A stretch of DNA of 64,000 bases, taken from positions 1-64,000 of the forward strand of contig NZ_JBNJLK010000002.1 in assembly GCF_051195255.1 (NCBI RefSeq), in the 5' to 3' direction. Below are positions 19,746 through 28,941 of this stretch, piece by piece. The position numbers were made by a program, and so were the translations under genes. The notes under the pieces are model-generated. The model had not been told where the DNA came from. It worked only from the letters and a program-made list of their open reading frames with translations, and did no database searches. Numbering within the stretch: the stretch's first letter is position 1; each line of letters opens with the position of its first letter. The stretch comes from Falsirhodobacter sp051195255. Its GTDB lineage: Bacteria; Pseudomonadota; Alphaproteobacteria; Rhodobacterales; Rhodobacteraceae.

Positions 19746-19937
19746 AAGGGTGGTGAAAACTGGTTGGCGTGATCAAGCTGCTTGCGGCAGCCGCAGAAGT
19801 TCTGCGGCGGTCTCGCCCCAGAAAGGATCGACCAGCCGCCTCAAGTATGGCGGCGCAGTCACGAAGGGTCCCGAACCTCGGCGGGGTCCGACGCCCGGAA
19901 GACTATGCCGCGCAGCCAACTGGCCTCGGTCACGGCC

Positions 19938-20897
19938 TTATCCCTCATAGAATGAAAGACGTGAAGCTGCATCGCTGGACGACAGCCGGGATAGATCGGA
20001 TAGGTCGAGGTCGAATCGGACGTTCTCGATCGGATCACCTTCACCGACCCGTGGTACTGGTAGAGCAGATGCATCGAATACTGCCAGCGAAGTACCGTCA
20101 GGAAATACGCCCAGCTTGAGCGTGTTGCGGTATAGATCCCGACCGCCCTTCAAAATGCATTGCTTCAAGAACGAAACGCGCAGTTCGTTATTTTCAAAGC
20201 GCGAATGCAGAAAGTCCATAAGCTCCGCAGCTGTGCGACCGGAGTTGAGTTCTACGACTGCTAGCGAAGCAACGTAGACTGCGAAGTCACTATTGGGCCG
20301 CAGTTGATCCAGTGAGAAGCTGTGCTTACGGCGGCTTCGAAGTGTCGTCTTGGCTTCCAGAACGAAGGCGCTAGTCACGAAATCATATTTCGCCATTTTG
20401 TGCCCGCACCAGCACCGAACCGCATGAGCGGTGTTTGATGCTTGCGAGAGGATATAGAGTTCGCCCCACAAGCCGATGATGTCCGTATCGGAACTGGCTA
20501 TCTGCTTGAATAGGCTGGCAAGCTCTAATACTTGCGTGGCAATGTCTTTATTCGCGTAAGGTGCATTGTCCTCGGGAAAGGTCTCCTCAAGAAGCCTGAG
20601 CAATATCTGCACGATGTCGGGGTCGTTATCGTTCAGCCGTATGACGCTGTACACGCCCGATGTGCTTAGCCCGCCGGGAGCCTCAATGACGCAATCCCTT
20701 GAGAACCGGGCGGAGACGGAGCGCAGTTCGATGTCGCTCCTGAGGTCTTGCCGCCGTGAACGGAAGAGCAAGGACGGATAGCCGTCACCGTCGACCGAAA
20801 GCCAGAGCGATCCATCTGCACTCAAGGGCTCGCCGAAAAGTTGGTCGCACCCCTCTGGGAAGTCACCAAGCAGTTTCGCGTAGGTTTCGAAGAGCAC
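19938..20897 (-). CDS. PD-(D/E)XK motif protein (DUF4420-like)
   Basis: A 319-aa protein, last of a four-gene operon and 6 bases after the Z1 gene. The central part contains IIGLWGELYIL, a Cys/His stretch, then AKYDFVTSAFVLEAKTTLRSRRKHSFSLDQL, giving the E-D-ExK nuclease site. This is the DUF4420 pattern, a restriction-endonuclease fold that commonly accompanies Z1 and GHKL ATPase genes. It is the presumed DNA-cutting subunit of the system, with the methyltransferase providing self-protection. Confidence 0.82.
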   Translation of the reverse strand: MLFETYAKLLGDFPEGCDQLFGEPLSADGSLWLSVDGDGYPSLLFRSRRQDLRSDIELRSVSARFSRDCVIEAPGGLSTSGVYSVIRLNDNDPDIVQILLRLLEETFPEDNAPYANKDIATQVLELASLFKQIASSDTDIIGLWGELYILSQASNTAHAVRCWCGHKMAKYDFVTSAFVLEAKTTLRSRRKHSFSLDQLRPNSDFAVYVASLAVVELNSGRTAAELMDFLHSRFENNELRVSFLKQCILKGGRDLYRNTLKLGVFPDGTSLAVFDASALPVPRVGEGDPIENVRFDLDLSDLSRLSSSDAASRLSFYEG

Positions 20898-20903
20898 GCG
20901 ATC

Positions 20904-23105
20904 CTACCTTTCGATCCAAACGCGCTGCATCAGATGATCAGGGATATGAACGGCGAGGATCGGCACGTCTCGTATCGTCCGTTTCTTGTCGGATGTCTGA
21001 ATATCGTAGCGGTGCAGTTGGAAGGTGATTATTTCCGCAGAGACGAGTGCTCTAGCGCCGGGGTAATTGGTGGGGTCGTTCTTACCTTGGAAGAGGTTCT
21101 TGATCTTGGGCGGGCTGGTATCACCTAGTGAACGGACAGCCTCTACCCCCGACCATGGCCCAGAGAGCGCATAGAAGCTGCACCGCATGTCGGGCTCTTC
21201 GTTCGCCAAGCGCTCAAGTCCCAATAGGAGCGCGGAATGCTGCAGGTTGTCATCCGGCCACTTATAGCGCAGTTGTCCGATCCGTGGCAGTAGATCAGCG
21301 AGTCTGATCGTGTCGCTGAAAGCCGGCACCTTTTGCTTTTCGTTCCAGCCCACCTCGGCGTAGTTTTGGAAATCAAAGTCGGAAATGATGTCGTCCACCA
21401 CTTCTCGGTTCTCGGCGACAATCTCTGAGTCATCGAAGGGATGGTCGGGGATCACCCAGCCGCCGCTCCCCTTAGACTGATACATTTCAAGTAGGATGAC
21501 CGAGCTTCGCGTCGGTTTGAGGCTTTGGTCTAGGAAGTAGGTTCGCCGCCAATCTTTCAGGGTCTTACCCTGTTGTAGGTGGCGCCTGATCGAGCCGCGG
21601 ATAGACTCCTCATGCTTCACATAGTCGGTGAAGGCCTCGATGTTTTCAGCTGTCAGGTATATCCGGCATAGCCCCAGATAAGCTTTCTTATAGCCGAAGA
21701 AACGCGCCCTTTGCTGGATGTTGTCTGCGTTCCCTACGCCTGTAGAGCGCGGCATGTAGCTGACGGTCAGACCTTCGACGGTAAATCCCCTGTCGAGGCC
21801 GATGCCGCCTACAAGAATCCAGCTGTACTCGCCTTTCCAATCCACACTCGGAATGCGGTTCTTCTCGCGGGTGTTCAGTTCGACGACGGCGGTCTCTTCG
21901 ATGGCATCGAACAGCACCGAAAGCACATCAGCGAATGTAAAGGGGGTGTTATAGGTATCCAGCAACTCTTTCGTGGAAAGCTCGAACGCCGCGATCAGAT
22001 CACCATAGTCTTCGTGTTCCTCGTCCTGAACGATGATCGACCAGTTCTCCTTGGTCTGCTTTATCCAGCGCGCGAACATCAGATGCTCGTCTTTCGGTAC
22101 GGCCGGGTGAATCATCATGGAGCGATTGCGTCCCTTCTGATCCTCTTCTTCAAGTAGGCCGATGGCCACGCCGACAAAGTAATGTCGCAGCGCTGCAAGC
22201 AAGCTGCTGGGCGGCTCCGTGGGCGGATCATTCTTGTCGGGCACGTCACCGGCGGGGATCGGCTCAATATACTTGCTGGCACCTTCTATGAAAAACTCTT
22301 GGCCGCCCACGTATTTGCTGCCCGGCGTCAGGACGCACCCGAAATCGGGGGACAGTGTATCAATGCGACTGATCAGGAGCGGAGCCTGCGGCGTTGCTGT
22401 GTAGGCCAAGTAGCTGTGATGCGGGAAGAGCTTCCGAAGCTCTAGGATTCGGGAATAGGTGGTGCTCTCTTCGTTCTGCTTGGCGCGCGTGTTGATGCCT
22501 GCCTGATCGCCTTCATCGTCAATGATGAGCGTCGGCACATCACTGAGATCAGAAGCGGAAAGGAGCTTCGAAAGGCTGTCGAGGTGCTGGTGCTGCTTCA
22601 TGGAGACGATAAGGATCGTTCGCGCGCGTGGGTTGCCGCGCCGCCACCTGGCGAGTTCCATGTTGACGCGGTCGAGTTCGCTCTGCTGGAAGCCCTTTTG
22701 CTGGGTGGAGAACAGCTTCCATTCCCGCGTAGCATCAATGTCCAGATCGTCCTTCAAGCGGGAATGCGACTGCTCAACAAGGTTATTCGTTGTCCCCGCG
22801 AGCAGGATAACCAACCTATACTGATTGTCTCTAGCTAGCGCCGCTAGCCCTGTGAACGAGAGAGTCTTGCCACTCTGCACGTAGCCGATGACGAGGCCCG
22901 TGTTGACGTCTCCCGTTTTGGCCGGATCAACACATTGGGCGAGGATCGTGGTTGTCTCTTCCGACAGCCGATCCTTCTCTTCCTGGGAAAGAGACGTGTT
23001 TGCACCCAGCATATCGCTGAAAGCGCTGCGCTGGACGGGGGACCATTTGCCGTTGGCAACTGCCGCGGATGAGGCGACCGTGATCATGCTTTTGCTCTCA
23101 CTCAC
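20904..23105 (-). CDS. Z1 domain, superfamily II helicase-like ATPase
   Basis: A 733-aa protein. Walker A IGYVQSGKT is at about 73-81; Walker B is LIIDDEGDQA, motif III-like YTATPQAP. The Z1 domain is GGIGLDRGFTVEGLTVSY, followed by NIQQRARFFGYKK. It begins inside the last codons of the GHKL ATPase gene (8-base overlap). Z1 proteins were described with MutL/MORC-type ATPases and methylases by Iyer, Abhiman and Aravind (2008). Its job is presumably ATP-dependent DNA or protein-DNA remodelling coupled to the nuclease. Confidence 0.88.
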   Translation of the reverse strand: MSESKSMITVASSAAVANGKWSPVQRSAFSDMLGANTSLSQEEKDRLSEETTTILAQCVDPAKTGDVNTGLVIGYVQSGKTLSFTGLAALARDNQYRLVILLAGTTNNLVEQSHSRLKDDLDIDATREWKLFSTQQKGFQQSELDRVNMELARWRRGNPRARTILIVSMKQHQHLDSLSKLLSASDLSDVPTLIIDDEGDQAGINTRAKQNEESTTYSRILELRKLFPHHSYLAYTATPQAPLLISRIDTLSPDFGCVLTPGSKYVGGQEFFIEGASKYIEPIPAGDVPDKNDPPTEPPSSLLAALRHYFVGVAIGLLEEEDQKGRNRSMMIHPAVPKDEHLMFARWIKQTKENWSIIVQDEEHEDYGDLIAAFELSTKELLDTYNTPFTFADVLSVLFDAIEETAVVELNTREKNRIPSVDWKGEYSWILVGGIGLDRGFTVEGLTVSYMPRSTGVGNADNIQQRARFFGYKKAYLGLCRIYLTAENIEAFTDYVKHEESIRGSIRRHLQQGKTLKDWRRTYFLDQSLKPTRSSVILLEMYQSKGSGGWVIPDHPFDDSEIVAENREVVDDIISDFDFQNYAEVGWNEKQKVPAFSDTIRLADLLPRIGQLRYKWPDDNLQHSALLLGLERLANEEPDMRCSFYALSGPWSGVEAVRSLGDTSPPKIKNLFQGKNDPTNYPGARALVSAEIITFQLHRYDIQTSDKKRTIRDVPILAVHIPDHLMQRVWIER

Positions 23106-24672
23106 CCATCGCTCCCTTCGACATCTGGTTCCGTAATATCTCGTTGGTGTAGCGTCGGATTGCGGTCGGCTTTTTGTCCGCCAGTTCGGCAGCGACGACT
23201 TCGGCCAGCGCCATGGCCGCTGCGATGTTGAGGATTGCGGTAAAGCTGTCCGTGTCCATCGTCGGAAACTGCACCATGAACGGGTGCAGCATCGCCACCC
23301 GGACTGTCACCCTGCGCGGCTCGGGGTCTGTAATCGAAGGACGGTCTTGGATGGTCAGCCAATCAGCATCATCGTCAGCGTAAGACAGTTCCATACCGAC
23401 GATCCAACTCTCGCTCCGAAACCGTAGCTTGAACTCGGCCTGCTCCATGTCCCCGCTTTCGAGGTCAGGGAGCGCCTCATCCTCTGGCGGCGGAGGGGTG
23501 GGAACATCTTGCGGCGGGATGGGTGCATCGGCATCCACGCCAGGCGCAGACAGCGTCGCATCATTGAGATTGGCTGCCGTGGCGTTCAGCGCAGCGGCGG
23601 CATCCTTGCGCACCCCCTTTACGCTAGCCTTCGTCCGATGTTCGCGCGCCTGCTGCAACAGAGGGAAACCCTCTTCTGACAATACCTTACGCAGTTTGCG
23701 CAGGAACTCGTCTTCGCTTTCCTCCCATTTGATGCCGTCCTTGGTATGGGAAACGAAGAAGCCTTTCAGATGAATTTCACCAAATATCCTCTGGTAGGGA
23801 TAGGTGTTCGACCTGCCGAATATGTCTTCCGGCCGGTAGGCCTCGTCGGCACTACCCATGATCAGGCGTTTGCGCCGGAAGAGCGCAAGCCCCGCCAGCC
23901 TTGTACTGGCGGTCTCGCGGATGGCAACAAAGCCGCTAGCCGACTTACCATCACCCAAGTCAAAATCGATTTCCCTCTTCCATACAACGGGATCACCGCT
24001 TGGATCGCGGTAGCTTGGCGCGGTCAGTATGGCCGGTTCATCGTAGACTAGTTGCTCGCCATCAACGAAGAGCGCTAAAGACCCTTCGCGGATATAGCCG
24101 CGGTAGATGCTGGACAGGTGTTCCTTGATCTTGTGAATCGTCTTCCCGCGCGGGAAGCGGCGAATATTCTCTAGGCGGACTTCGGTATAGTGCTTTTCTT
24201 CGGCTACGCGCGTCGAGAGAACGTTGAGTTCCTCGATCCTGTCATGCACGATTTCGTCGATATCAAAGATGACCGTGCGCTCGATGTTCTCACCCAATGC
24301 GCTGGACCGAACGCTCCAATTGGGCGCGAACCAGCACGCGGCGCTTTTCATCCCCATGCCGAACTCGGAAAGGCCCGCGGCGTTCGGGGGAATTTCTGCC
24401 GGACGGAAGGCTCTTTGATAGTCCGCAGACGCAATACCGCCGGCGTTATCCTTTATGGCAATCATATTGCCGGCCACGTCAAAGGCTATGTCAACGCGGA
24501 GCTTATACTGGGATCCACCGACAGCCTTGAGAGCCCGTTTGTTGTCGATACTGCTCTGAATTGAGTTGTCTACAAACTCAGCGAGAGCGAACCATGACTT
24601 ATAGTTCAGGTGTGGAAGGACGGAGAGAACGTTAACTCCTGGGCGAATATTTACCGAACTTACTTGCACCAT
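23098..24672 (-). CDS. GHKL ATPase of the MutL/MORC type
   Basis: A 524-aa protein. Bergerat-fold motifs are clear: N-box WFALAEFVDN with Glu32 and Asn36, IKDNAGGI at 74-81, and GMGMKSA around 106-112. An S5-like domain follows (GRSNTYPYQRIFGEIHL, SHTKDGIKWEE). A proline-rich linker leads to a C-terminal domain. ATP-driven dimer clamping on DNA is the known behaviour of the family. Its start overlaps the methyltransferase stop by one base, so all four genes form one transcript. Confidence 0.88.
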   Translation of the reverse strand: MVQVSSVNIRPGVNVLSVLPHLNYKSWFALAEFVDNSIQSSIDNKRALKAVGGSQYKLRVDIAFDVAGNMIAIKDNAGGIASADYQRAFRPAEIPPNAAGLSEFGMGMKSAACWFAPNWSVRSSALGENIERTVIFDIDEIVHDRIEELNVLSTRVAEEKHYTEVRLENIRRFPRGKTIHKIKEHLSSIYRGYIREGSLALFVDGEQLVYDEPAILTAPSYRDPSGDPVVWKREIDFDLGDGKSASGFVAIRETASTRLAGLALFRRKRLIMGSADEAYRPEDIFGRSNTYPYQRIFGEIHLKGFFVSHTKDGIKWEESEDEFLRKLRKVLSEEGFPLLQQAREHRTKASVKGVRKDAAAALNATAANLNDATLSAPGVDADAPIPPQDVPTPPPPEDEALPDLESGDMEQAEFKLRFRSESWIVGMELSYADDDADWLTIQDRPSITDPEPRRVTVRVAMLHPFMVQFPTMDTDSFTAILNIAAAMALAEVVAAELADKKPTAIRRYTNEILRNQMSKGAMGE

Positions 24673-25994
24673 TATTCCGCCGCGACCGCCAAATTATCTG
24701 CTTCTTCGGAAGGCGTGCGGTTCATGAGACAATCGAAAATGTGCCCGACGACATCAACGTTGACCGCATTTCCAAATGCCTTGTAGGCACCGCCCTTTGA
24801 ATCAGGCAGATGCTCAAGTGCGCCCATGCTCTGCAACCGGCTGCACTCGCGGGGGGTCATGTAGCGCTTGCGCCAGGCGATAATAGGCACCTGACTAGTT
24901 GTCATGGCAATGAGCGAGGGCGCAGTGTCAGCTTTTTTGACACGAATGCCGCTAGCCCGGAACTGAAGAATGTGGTTCCAGATGTTACGCTCGGAGCCTT
25001 TGCAGTTCCACTCCAGTTTTTGAAAGCTAGGCGGGAAGCCCTTAATCTTCTCAATCCACCCATCAATCAGCGTTTTGTGCTGGTCGTAGAAATCTCGGTT
25101 TTTCTGGATGAAGTCGATCTTCCAGTCCGGGAATGCGTCCAATTCGGTCCGTGCATAGTTGGGCAGCATCTCTTTGACCTCATCGGCGGAGATTCCGTCA
25201 AGCGGCTGGCCGAAGGCGCCCTTGAAGCCACCCATTCGCTTGTAGCCGCGCTTATGAGGCGTCGCTCCGTCCAGAGGGTAGTCGGCGCCAAATTCCATTG
25301 CCCAGATGGGAAAAGACGGCAGGTCCTCTTCTTTCGGGAAAGCCGCGACGAATTCCTGCCAGGCTTCGATGTACTTGACGTGGTTTTCGTTCAGAGCGTG
25401 AGCGTCGGGTGGATCGCGATCGAGGATCGAATGAATCGAAATCTCAGGCAAATCTTTCGGCTTCCGCCAGTTGAAGCCGTCCAGCCCCTGCCGGTCTCCG
25501 ACGATGAAGGCGCGCTCCCGCTTCTGCGGGATGCCGAACATATGGGGAGATAGCCGCTCGAAAGAAATGTCGTAGCCCAAATTTCTAAGCTGGTTGCAGA
25601 TAATATCCCACGTCTCGCCGCCACGGTGCCGCATAAGGTTGGGAACGTTCTCGACAATGAAGTAGCGGGGCTGCTTCTTCTCAAGAATGCCTGCCACATA
25701 GTCAAAAAGGTTGCCCCACTCAGGGCACTCTAGGCCTTTTTGATCGCCGGCTTTTGAGAACGGCTGGCAGGGAAACCCCGCGCAAAGAACATCATGATCA
25801 GGTATACCATCCAGATCGACGGCCCGAATATCACCATCTGGACGAAGCCCAAAATTCTTTTCGTACAGCCCAGCGAGATGCATGTTGAGTTCGGACGCAA
25901 AGACGCACTCTCCGCCGCGCAGGCTGAGAGCTTGATGGAAGCCACCTAGCCCCGCAAATAAATCTACGAATTTCATGTGCTTACGTCTAATCAT
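24672..25994 (-). CDS. C5-cytosine DNA methyltransferase
   Basis: A 440-aa enzyme and first gene of the operon. Motif I is FVDLFAGLGGFHQAL, motif IV AGFPCQPFSKAG with catalytic Cys76, motif VI ENVPNL at 115-120, motif VIII IPQKRER, and motifs IX-X RECSRLQ and YKAFGNAVNVDVV near the end. The target-recognition region between VIII and IX is about 190 residues, long enough for a specific site that I cannot predict. ATG 25994 is kept, though ATG 25976 is also possible. It should protect island and host DNA from the DUF4420 nuclease encoded three genes later. Confidence 0.93.
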   Translation of the reverse strand: MIRRKHMKFVDLFAGLGGFHQALSLRGGECVFASELNMHLAGLYEKNFGLRPDGDIRAVDLDGIPDHDVLCAGFPCQPFSKAGDQKGLECPEWGNLFDYVAGILEKKQPRYFIVENVPNLMRHRGGETWDIICNQLRNLGYDISFERLSPHMFGIPQKRERAFIVGDRQGLDGFNWRKPKDLPEISIHSILDRDPPDAHALNENHVKYIEAWQEFVAAFPKEEDLPSFPIWAMEFGADYPLDGATPHKRGYKRMGGFKGAFGQPLDGISADEVKEMLPNYARTELDAFPDWKIDFIQKNRDFYDQHKTLIDGWIEKIKGFPPSFQKLEWNCKGSERNIWNHILQFRASGIRVKKADTAPSLIAMTTSQVPIIAWRKRYMTPRECSRLQSMGALEHLPDSKGGAYKAFGNAVNVDVVGHIFDCLMNRTPSEEADNLAVAAE

Positions 25995-26582
25995 CCATTT
26001 TCTTCACTCTACACGCATCACACGAATGTTGCAAGAAAATGAAGCGGCACCGCACATGATATGGGTAGATGATTTTGCGTCAGCATCAGATCAGGTGTGA
26101 CTCCTTGTCGGCAGGACTCCAGAAGCGGGAAGGGGCAAGTACAACTAGGCGTCTTACTTGGTTCAGTGGTGGACTTGAGTGTTTTTGATTGAGCTAACCT
26201 CACCTGAGTGAGCACCCGTCGACAGGCAAGCATGATCACACCTTGCGCAACTGGTGCACATAGATAGAGTTTTAACTGATTCATACCGTGCTCGCTAAAG
26301 CGTGCGGCATGAGTCAGTTCGACGAAAAGGCTGGCAACCTGCAGATCGTTTAGTTTTTTACTTGGCCACACCACGATAGACAGAGCCTGCCCGCATGTCA
26401 ACGTTGCCCGTGGCGGAGCGGTCAGGCTACCTGAGGGGATTTGGTTAACAGCCATTGACCGGTCAGCACGATCGCGCACGGAATTTAGCGCTAAAGCATG
26501 GTTATTTCGGCGCATTCGGGTTTCCTTCTTTGATCCGACGATAATTTATAAAACACACTTATAGCTTTTCAGGCTTCACCGA
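25995..26582. other. divergent intergenic region, no gene supported
   Basis: 588 bases between the methyltransferase operon and the 565-aa gene, which point away from each other. A 165-codon frame on the minus strand (26018-26515) has mixed, family-less sequence and no ribosome-binding site. The last 50 bases are AT-rich and probably hold the rightward promoter. A small regulator could be hidden here but I cannot show one. Confidence 0.4.
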
Positions 26583-28280
26583 ATGAACGATACTCACGCC
26601 ATCGCTTTAGGCTTGCTTGACAGATCCATTCGGCAACAACGTTCACTCGTTGATCGCTGGAATCAGCCCAAGTCACCACTCTTGTTCGAGTTGGTGCGCG
26701 CTCTCGATAATCTGTTTGTAGGCGATATGATGGAGCCACCGTCTATTGACCTCTCCGAGACTGCAACGCGAACCATTCGGAGTTTTGGAGCAAATGCGGC
26801 CTTGGCTATGATGGTTCCAGACGAATTGCGCCTAGAGAATTTCACGCTTTTCCCAAGCCGGCCGCAAATTCAAAGCCAGGCCGATAATCTTCTTTTTCAT
26901 TGCGGCATACTCCAGAGAGCACGCAAGTGCCGCCACGAGTTGTTTCATGGCCTGCTAGATCCAACACTTCGAAATTTCAAGAACCAGCGAGACAAAGCGA
27001 TCGGGATCCTCTTGGAACTCCACCCAAAGAGCGCCGATTATAGATCTGAGCATATCGCATACCGCAGCAGGGAGTGGCTGCAAGATCTGCAGTACGAGGC
27101 TGACAGGCCGATGGAAGAGGCTTTGGAAAAAGAACATTACGCCGTTCTGCCAGAGTTAATTAAGAACGTACAAAAATACCAGGACTGGGGCATAGCCTAC
27201 CAAACCTCTCGAGAAATCGACGACTATTTCCTAGAATGGGGGCGATTATATTTGCGGCGGATGTGGGGGCAGGATCTGATCGGCCTCGGTGATCGCATTG
27301 GACCTAGCCAATATAATGAATACCTTGGAGTACTCGTCGGGCTAGCCGGAAGAGCTCAAAAACACTTATGTTATGCTTCGATCCTAAGTAGGCGCCACCC
27401 GGAGTTAGATCACAGAAATTTGCTGACCACATTCGCGCCACATGACGAATTCCTTTATTCTTTGGCAAAACATCTCGACGCCGATCAGCTTCAAGTTCAG
27501 CAAATATGCGAGTCACTGACGCTGTCACCCTTCAACAAGATCACCCATACCGCTTCTGGTGATACGGCCTGGGCGCCACTGATTAGATCTTCTCAATCAC
27601 ATATCATCCTACCCCTTTTTGGGTTGGAGCACTCGCCGTTTAGATTCTTGCTTCGCGACCTGAAGGCAAGGTACGCAAGCGACTGGTTTTCCGCTGCAAA
27701 TCGTCGAGAGAGACGCTGGCAATCCGAACTCAAAGATGTATTTAGCTCAGGGCGATGGAGGGTTGTAGATAGGGGAGTAAATCTCAAGCACGGCGGGCGC
27801 GTTCTCACCGACATCGACTTTCTTGCATTTGATGAGCAGAAAAACGCTGCGTTATTATTCCAGCTGAAGTGGCAAGATCCGGTCGGCTTGGACGACAAAG
27901 CTAAATTTAGTGCGGCACGCAATTTTGAACGAGAGGGCAATAGGTGGGTAGAGGCTACTAGCAGATGGTTGGAAATATATGGTTGTGAAGAACTCGGCAC
28001 TCGAATAGAAGCTCGCCTAAATTCAGAGACAAGCATCCATCTAATCGTAGTAGGTCGCTACACCGGTCCGCTCTTGTCAACCAACGGCTTAGATCAAAGA
28101 GCCTGCTGGACGGACTGGGCGACTTTTCTCCAATCGTTTTCTTCTGGTTCGCTAATGTCCCTCGACCAATTGTGCCAAGATCTTAATCGACGGCAACAAG
28201 CTGTTGCCGAGCCATTCTTTGACGAGTCATACGCTTTTCCCGTCGGGAAGCTAACGGTGGCTTTCGGGATGTCGTTGTAG
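26583..28280 (+). CDS. large protein with restriction-endonuclease-like C-terminus
   Basis: A 565-aa protein of no family I recognise. The N-terminal 380 residues are helical, with many Trp, Tyr and Arg. The C-terminal part has SELKDVFSSGRWRVVDRG, TDIDFLAFDEQKNAALLFQLKW, which places Asp410/Asp412 and Gln427-x-Lys429 as a PD-(D/E)XK site with Gln in place of Glu, as in some NERD/Mrr-type nucleases. It is the last gene before the right attachment site, with lower GC than the chromosome, and stands alone. A one-gene defence nuclease is the simplest guess. Confidence 0.65.
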   Translation: MNDTHAIALGLLDRSIRQQRSLVDRWNQPKSPLLFELVRALDNLFVGDMMEPPSIDLSETATRTIRSFGANAALAMMVPDELRLENFTLFPSRPQIQSQADNLLFHCGILQRARKCRHELFHGLLDPTLRNFKNQRDKAIGILLELHPKSADYRSEHIAYRSREWLQDLQYEADRPMEEALEKEHYAVLPELIKNVQKYQDWGIAYQTSREIDDYFLEWGRLYLRRMWGQDLIGLGDRIGPSQYNEYLGVLVGLAGRAQKHLCYASILSRRHPELDHRNLLTTFAPHDEFLYSLAKHLDADQLQVQQICESLTLSPFNKITHTASGDTAWAPLIRSSQSHIILPLFGLEHSPFRFLLRDLKARYASDWFSAANRRERRWQSELKDVFSSGRWRVVDRGVNLKHGGRVLTDIDFLAFDEQKNAALLFQLKWQDPVGLDDKAKFSAARNFEREGNRWVEATSRWLEIYGCEELGTRIEARLNSETSIHLIVVGRYTGPLLSTNGLDQRACWTDWATFLQSFSSGSLMSLDQLCQDLNRRQQAVAEPFFDESYAFPVGKLTVAFGMSL

Positions 28281-28341
28281 AAGTATGGAGATGCACTCCT
28301 ATTTTACCTCAGGCACCAGTAGTTCGAATTCTGGTCGTCGT

Positions 28342-28546
28342 GCGTTGCCTTGCTCGTCGCTACACCGCGCAGGGATGGCCGCTTTCACGAGCTTTCTGCG
28401 GCTGCCGCGCCGCACTGCTGTCAGGCCGCTTTCCGCCCGATCGGGGCGCGTGACGCGTTCGTCGCTACCCTGCGCCCGGATGGCAGCTTCCTTATGTTTG
28501 CTGCGGATGCCATGCCGCGCCGCCGTCAGACGGCTTTCCGCCCATC
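28342..28546. repeat. two diverged ~100-bp tandem repeats
   Basis: Copy A (28342-28443) and copy B (28447-28546) share TCGTCGCTAC, GGATGGC, GCTGCGG, TGCCGCGCCGC, GTCAG and GGCTTTCCGCCC in the same order. They lie between the last island gene and the right attachment site and encode nothing recognisable. They resemble short mosaic intergenic repeats of alphaproteobacteria. Confidence 0.65.
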
Positions 28547-28610
28547 GCAACCGTAACGGGTTACGGGCTATCGGAAGTAACAGGACGGCAGTTGGTCTGC
28601 ATGATGGGTA

Positions 28611-28640
28611 AGAATTTCTGGAAGCGAGCTCCCGCAACCA
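28611..28640 (+). other. attR: right attP arm plus core repeat
   Basis: AGAATTTCTGG (28611-28621) is the exact inverse of the left arm at 75-85. Six bases later the 13-bp core (28628-28640) repeats the tRNA 3' end. In the excised circle arm, 16-bp centre and arm would form a 38-bp dyad whose central CT (28629-28630 here) is within the shared core. Confidence 0.85.
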
Positions 28641-28676
28641 CTCTAACTTGCAGACTGGCTTCATAGCCCACACCAC

Positions 28677-28700
28677 GCCCCGCAACTCGCGGGGCTTTTT
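28677..28700 (+). terminator. original tRNA-fMet terminator, now orphaned
   Basis: GCCCCGC/GCGGGGC with loop AACTC followed by five T. It lies 37 bases beyond the right core repeat, where the tRNA terminator would be if the island were removed. In the integrated state no gene reads into it from the left. Confidence 0.8.
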
Positions 28701-28902
28701 GTTGTTCCGATAATGTTCGGCGTGAAAGTTCTAGCCGTTGAGGGTGCGACATCACTCGGAAGGCCCGCTGCGAGCCTCAGAAGGCCTGACAAGGTGGACC
28801 GCCAGACACTGTGCCTTCCTCAGTCGTCTCCCGCAGCAGAAGAAGGATTGTCTCCAGTTCGGCGATCTGGATCAAGGTGAGAATGTTTTACCTGCGGAGT
28901 AC

Positions 28903-28931
28903 CGGCCTTCCCGCGCAAGACAGGAAGGCCG
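28903..28931 (-). terminator. hairpin after the TolC-family gene
   Basis: A 9-bp inverted repeat (CGGCCTTCC and GGAAGGCCG) with an 11-base loop, 10 bases after the stop codon of the leftward TolC-like gene. There is no T tract on the exit side, so it may stabilise the mRNA end rather than terminate. The rest of 28701-28941 holds nothing I recognise. Confidence 0.45.
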
Positions 28932-28941
28932 AGCACAAGGC

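Noticed and set aside
26018..26515. 165-codon minus-strand frame before the 565-aa gene
   Set aside because: Mixed composition without motifs or start signals; considered a regulator or Vsr-like gene but nothing supports it.
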